Source: Paraphoma chrysanthemicola (lineage: Eukaryota > Ascomycota > Dothideomycetes > Pleosporales > Phaeosphaeriaceae). From it: DNA of 64,000 bases. A model generated the notes under the pieces. The model saw only the letters and a program-made list of their open reading frames with translations, was not told the origin of the DNA and did not search any database. Shown here one piece after another: positions 60,206 through 64,000 of the stretch. How positions within the stretch are numbered: position 1 is the first letter of the stretch; every line of letters begins with the position of its first letter. A program made the translations under genes and the position numbers. The stretch spans positions 1,488,001 to 1,552,000 of the forward strand of contig JAGMWG010000006.1 in the NCBI GenBank assembly GCA_020744225.1. Reading direction: 5' to 3'.

Positions 60206-62740
60206 ATATTTATATATTTATATTAGTATAAGATCTTTATTATTTTATATACTATTATATTATCATAGATTCTTTTATAAATAAAAATCTATAATTCTTT
60301 TATTTTTTTTATTATATACTCTTTTAATAGATAATTAAATTCTATTAATCTTTATAGATATATAATATTCTATAGTTTATAAAATAACTAAATAACTATA
60401 ACGTATTTTAGATTATAGCTAGCGTATACTAATACTAGAGTATAAAACTAGACTAAAAAGTGCACTAGTTTTAGTTCTCTAAGTATTTTTGAGCTTATAT
60501 AGCTAGCTTGTAATAATTTTCCTAATAATTACTTAATTTATAATACTTTATAAATAAGATAATAATAATCTTATATAGCTTTTCTTAAATAAGACTTAGT
60601 ATAAGTCTTATATAAGATCTAGAAAGCTATAAATTCTACTAAAAACTTATATTTAACTAAACGTATAATAGTACTCTCTATTATCTTAATTAATAATAGA
60701 AAGTAAATTTTACGAAGTTTAAAAACTCTAATAGTTATTCTTCTAGTAATAGTACTAATTATAACTAGTATTACGTCTTAAAAGTAATAAAACCTAATAA
60801 TTAATACTATAATATTTATAGGCTTTTTAGATAAAAGTTCTAACTATAGTAGAATTAGATTATAAGTTTATAATCTACCTCTTTTAAATATAAATTACTC
60901 TTATAATAGAGTAAGTAGTAAGTAATATATTTTCTAAAGATAGTACTTTTATTAAGAAATTCTAGTAGCTACTAGAACTTATTTTGTTATAAGTATACTA
61001 GAAGTAATAGTTTTCTAGACTATTTTCCTAGTATATTATCTTCTAATATATTTTTAAAAACGTACTAAAGTTACTAGCTACTTTACTCTTAAAAACTAAT
61101 TAGAGATAAGTCTTTACACTCTCTATAAGAAATAATCTCTAAGTAAACTCTAGTATTACTATTTCTAGTGTAGAGTAAGTAGAGAGTATACTAGAATATA
61201 CCTTAGAAAATACTGCATTAAATTTTAAATTAAATTACTAGAGTACTTAAGTTTCTTCTAGTAAAATAATATAAAATAATAGTATTTTCTTTATTCTTCT
61301 ATACTCTATCTATACTAGTACTTAAAAGTAAAGCTAACTAAGAAGTACGTAACCTTCTTAAAAGCTTATAAAGACTTAAAAGTTACTAGTATACTAGTAG
61401 TATATAAGTATAATTTAAGTCAAAAACTCTAAGATAAAGTAAACTATTTCTAAAATAGAAATTATTACCTCTTATTCTAGAGAGACTAGCTTAATAAGTT
61501 AAAATTATAATCTAGTATATAAAATTCTCTTAAGTAGAGCTAGGCTTATAATCTATAAAGAAGTAAAGATTACTAATAACTAGTAATATACTAGCTAAAA
61601 GAGAATATAAAGAGTATATTACCTAATAGATAATAAAAGTAAAGATAGATAAGATATTTAATAGAGATAGTAGATAGTATTTTATATTCTAGGTATAGAT
61701 AAAAGATAAAGATCTCTCTTTACTATATACTTCTATTTCTAAGCTACTAGTAATTTTAGATAGCTTATAAAAGATTTAAGTTATAAATCTTTATAATTAG
61801 CTCTACTCTAAGATAGCGTATACTTATTAGTTCTTAACTACTAACTTTATAGGTAACTATATCTCTTATAACCTCTTACTTATAACTTATATTATTTCTT
61901 TCTTAAGTTTATAATAGAAATAAAGTATATAAAAATAAAATATCTATAAGATATTAGCTATCTCTTAGAGTTATATTATAAGATTAAGTTAATACTTATA
62001 CTACTTATTATTATTTAATATTACTAACTTATAATATTATTAATAGAGTGTAGCTTCTTTATATAATATCTAAATTATTAATTATATTATTATTTACTTT
62101 ATAATTTTTAGAGTAATACTTTTCTTAAGTATACTTATTATCTATAGCTCTTTTCTTTAGCTTATCTTTCTTAAGTAGTAATTAATCTAATTCTATATAT
62201 ATAGACTACTTAGCTTTTTAATATATTCTAAAAATAATTCTTATAAAGAAGTACAATTTATTAGAAAAGAGTTTTTAATTATACTAAGTACTTATAATTA
62301 ATAATAATAAGTAAAATAGAACTATAATATAGATACTTAGTAATTTAGTAGTACTTTATATAGTATATAAGCTCTACTTTTAAGTTTTTACTAATATATT
62401 CTAAGTATATATCTTATAAGTAATAGAACTTATACTTACTTTATAAGTTATAAATATACTAGCTATCTTATAGATATATAATATACTTACCTAGTAATTA
62501 TAAAGTTAGTAAGTATAAAATTTTAATAAATAAAGTCTATAATAGTATAGTACTTCTCTTAACCTAGCTTATTTATTAAAGGTTTTACTAAGTAGTACTA
62601 GTAAAGTAATTACTTTTACTAGTTTTAAACATTTAGTATGATATTAAGTAGACTACGTAGTGTACGTACTATTATTAGCTATAGCTTAAACCTTTTTACT
62701 AGTTTTCTAGTATTTATAAGCTAATATATAACACTACATG
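60206..62740. repeat. AT-rich degraded DNA, elements not identified
   Basis: About 2.5 kb with heavy TpA enrichment and no open frame. The only assignable piece is 61561-61795, a shortened relative of 51957-52378 that lacks about 180 bp in the middle. The rest is probably old retroelement sequence, but I cannot show it. Confidence 0.45.
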
Positions 62741-62826
62741 TAGACGATGTAAGAAGTAACGTCGAGACCTAAAGTAACTACAATAACAGCTAGAGCTATA
62801 CGAAGTACAATACAACGAAACACACA

Positions 62827-63600
62827 CTACGATATCGCACCGGTAATGATCATAAACTGCACCATCCGCCTACGATCTACCTCCTTCTTCAGCATCAGCA
62901 GGCAAGTAGCAACAACCAAGCCTTCTCCGGGTCCATCTTCGCCATTAACGCCTTCGCCCAACACCAATTCGCCACCATTGCCCGCACTGCAAGACTTGCT
63001 GCCAGGTGTGCGTGTTTCTTCGTTTCTGATAAGTGCGGCTATCCTCCTCTCACCTAGCGTCAGCACAAGTGCGGTGCCCTTTGCACCATTCGCACCGAAG
63101 CCTTGCTCTCTCTTGTACTTCCACGTAAAGGTGCGGCCGTCGGGAAGGAGGAATGAATGGCCTCGCGACGTCCATTTCGACACAGTCTTGATAGATTGTG
63201 CTGCGTCCTCGGCGAGGTTAAGGCGACGCAGGCTCGGGTCCTTGGATGGCCCGAAGTAGTAGGCAGTGCTAATGAGCGAGTTGCCGTCTGCATCCGCCAA
63301 AACGCAATCGCCTGAATGTCGCTTTGCTCGCGTTGATCTGTATGCGAGGCTGCCATCGGAATTATGAATTGTGGTCTCGAGCTCCGATGGTGGAAAGGGT
63401 AGACGTAGGAGCGCGAAGCCTCGAGTGTTAACATGAAGGGACTTGGTGGACGTAAAGGAAAAGGTGGACAGTCCAAGTGTCGTGCTGCTGTCGATGGAGA
63501 CTGAGTCGCTGATGACGAGTTCCTTCTTCTCTTGGTCGGACACAACTTTGGGGTCAATGGCTGGTGACTCAGTCAATGTGGTGGTGCTCATGGCTGTCAT
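62827..63600 (-). CDS. Hypothetical protein, single exon, fungal
   Basis: A 257-residue open frame from the ATG at 63600 to TAG at 62827; an in-frame ATG three codons later (63591) is the alternative start. Codon use and GC content are those of ordinary genes here. The sequence has a beta-rich middle (GLSTFSFTSTKSLHVNTRGF, FTWKYKREQGFGANGAKG, ALVLTLGERRIAALI) and a hydrophobic C-terminal helix (GLVVATCLLMLKKEVDRRRM). The pattern of a small beta-barrel followed by a hydrophobic helix recalls tubby-C-like/LURP folds, but I cannot claim the family. No signal peptide. It is the first gene after the island, and its stop lies about 90 bp from the AT-rich DNA. Confidence 0.75.
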   Translation of the reverse strand: MTAMSTTTLTESPAIDPKVVSDQEKKELVISDSVSIDSSTTLGLSTFSFTSTKSLHVNTRGFALLRLPFPPSELETTIHNSDGSLAYRSTRAKRHSGDCVLADADGNSLISTAYYFGPSKDPSLRRLNLAEDAAQSIKTVSKWTSRGHSFLLPDGRTFTWKYKREQGFGANGAKGTALVLTLGERRIAALIRNEETRTPGSKSCSAGNGGELVLGEGVNGEDGPGEGLVVATCLLMLKKEVDRRRMVQFMIITGAIS

Positions 63601-64000
63601 AGATCTGTTGCTATGTTTCGATGGGGTCCTCTGTGTGCCGCAGGGCAATTATGTTCCTTGATCAGAACTATAGCTCAATGCCGTAAGTTTTATGTCGTGG
63701 ACATCGTGCTTGATGCCGGTCACGACACGCGCATTTCGAGCTGCGGTGCCATAAAATGCGAAAGTCAGGCTGCCATAAGGTTGAATCATAGAGGCTTAGC
63801 ACATGTGGCTGGAGTTTGCTCGTTTCGTATTTCGCATCTCAGCCCATGGCATCAGCCGTTGCAGACCGCTGATAGGCTACTTTACGTGCCGCGACATACG
63901 TGGAGGCAGTGTTGTATAGCTGTGAGCCTCGACACTTTTCAGGCCGGTTCGGTGACGCCGCGGTTGGCCTCATTACGTTCGGCATCACTTGTGTTTCTTC
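63601..64000. other. Upstream region of the last gene, nothing recognised
   Basis: 400 bp of normal composition to the window edge. It should hold the promoter of the minus-strand hypothetical gene. I see no further gene. Confidence 0.4.

Larger units (their letters stand above)
12955..62740. repeat. AT-rich, RIP-degraded transposon island
   Basis: About 50 kb where base composition shifts sharply to AT. TpA is everywhere. In recognisable transposon genes Trp and Gln codons have become stops and start codons have become ATA. These are the marks of repeat-induced point mutation (CpA to TpA). Apart from hAT copy C and stretches of the two pogo elements there is no long open frame. The island begins within ~10 bp of the stop codon of the GST-CmcJ gene and ends within ~90 bp of the stop of the next gene. 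All genes recognised inside belong to transposable elements. Confidence 0.93.

Overview
The window looks like nuclear DNA of a filamentous ascomycete. The genes have short introns (43-61 nt, GT...AG, often with a CTAAC-like branch site), the proteins are fungal (Rpt6, a Vnx1-type antiporter, a GST-CmcJ fusion), and a ~50 kb AT-rich island carries the signature of repeat-induced point mutation (RIP): TpA everywhere, Trp and Gln codons turned into stops, ATG turned into ATA. A Dothideomycete with AT isochores would fit, but the sequence does not fix the species.

Layout. Positions 1-12947 are ordinary gene-dense DNA: the 5' part of an MFS transporter (minus, runs off the left edge), the proteasome ATPase Rpt6 (minus), a Vnx1/CAX-type vacuolar cation/H+ antiporter (plus), a membrane-anchored RING-H2 protein (plus) and a GST fused to a CmcJ-like oxygenase (plus). 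From about 12955 to about 62740 the DNA is nested transposons. Ordinary DNA returns with one hypothetical gene (minus, 62827-63600).

The island contains three copies of one hAT family (A 13216-19488, B 34927-47338, C 40179-46327), each bounded by matching TIRs and an 8-bp target duplication. C sits inside B and is almost free of RIP. Around them are RIP-degraded Gypsy elements (one complete nested copy, 22928-29672), Copia pieces, two inverted 1844-bp pogo/Fot-like elements (48639-50482 and 56739-58582) and an (11-bp)n satellite (~59615-60205).

Main discovery. hAT copy C carries, besides a BED-finger hAT transposase, a complete three-exon histone H3-like gene on the opposite strand. Its histone fold starts at the canonical [11 protein letters not shown] block. 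The tail is partly H3-like but lacks a lysine at the K9 position in the ungapped alignment, and it is preceded by an acidic (Pro-Glu-Glu)11 extension. A divergently transcribed gene encodes a basic protein with a strongly acidic C-terminus. The same gene set, destroyed by RIP, is in copies A and B, so the histone is a family trait and not a chance capture. Paired TTATCACA motifs occur in the introns and gene borders of the element but not in its exons.

Second discovery. The two pogo copies flank an inverted 6.3 kb segment. Flipping it in thought rejoins a Gypsy LTR at its TA site and, at the other breakpoint, a Copia gag with its protease reading frame. A second inversion, between oppositely oriented LTRs, would also restore a Gypsy element.
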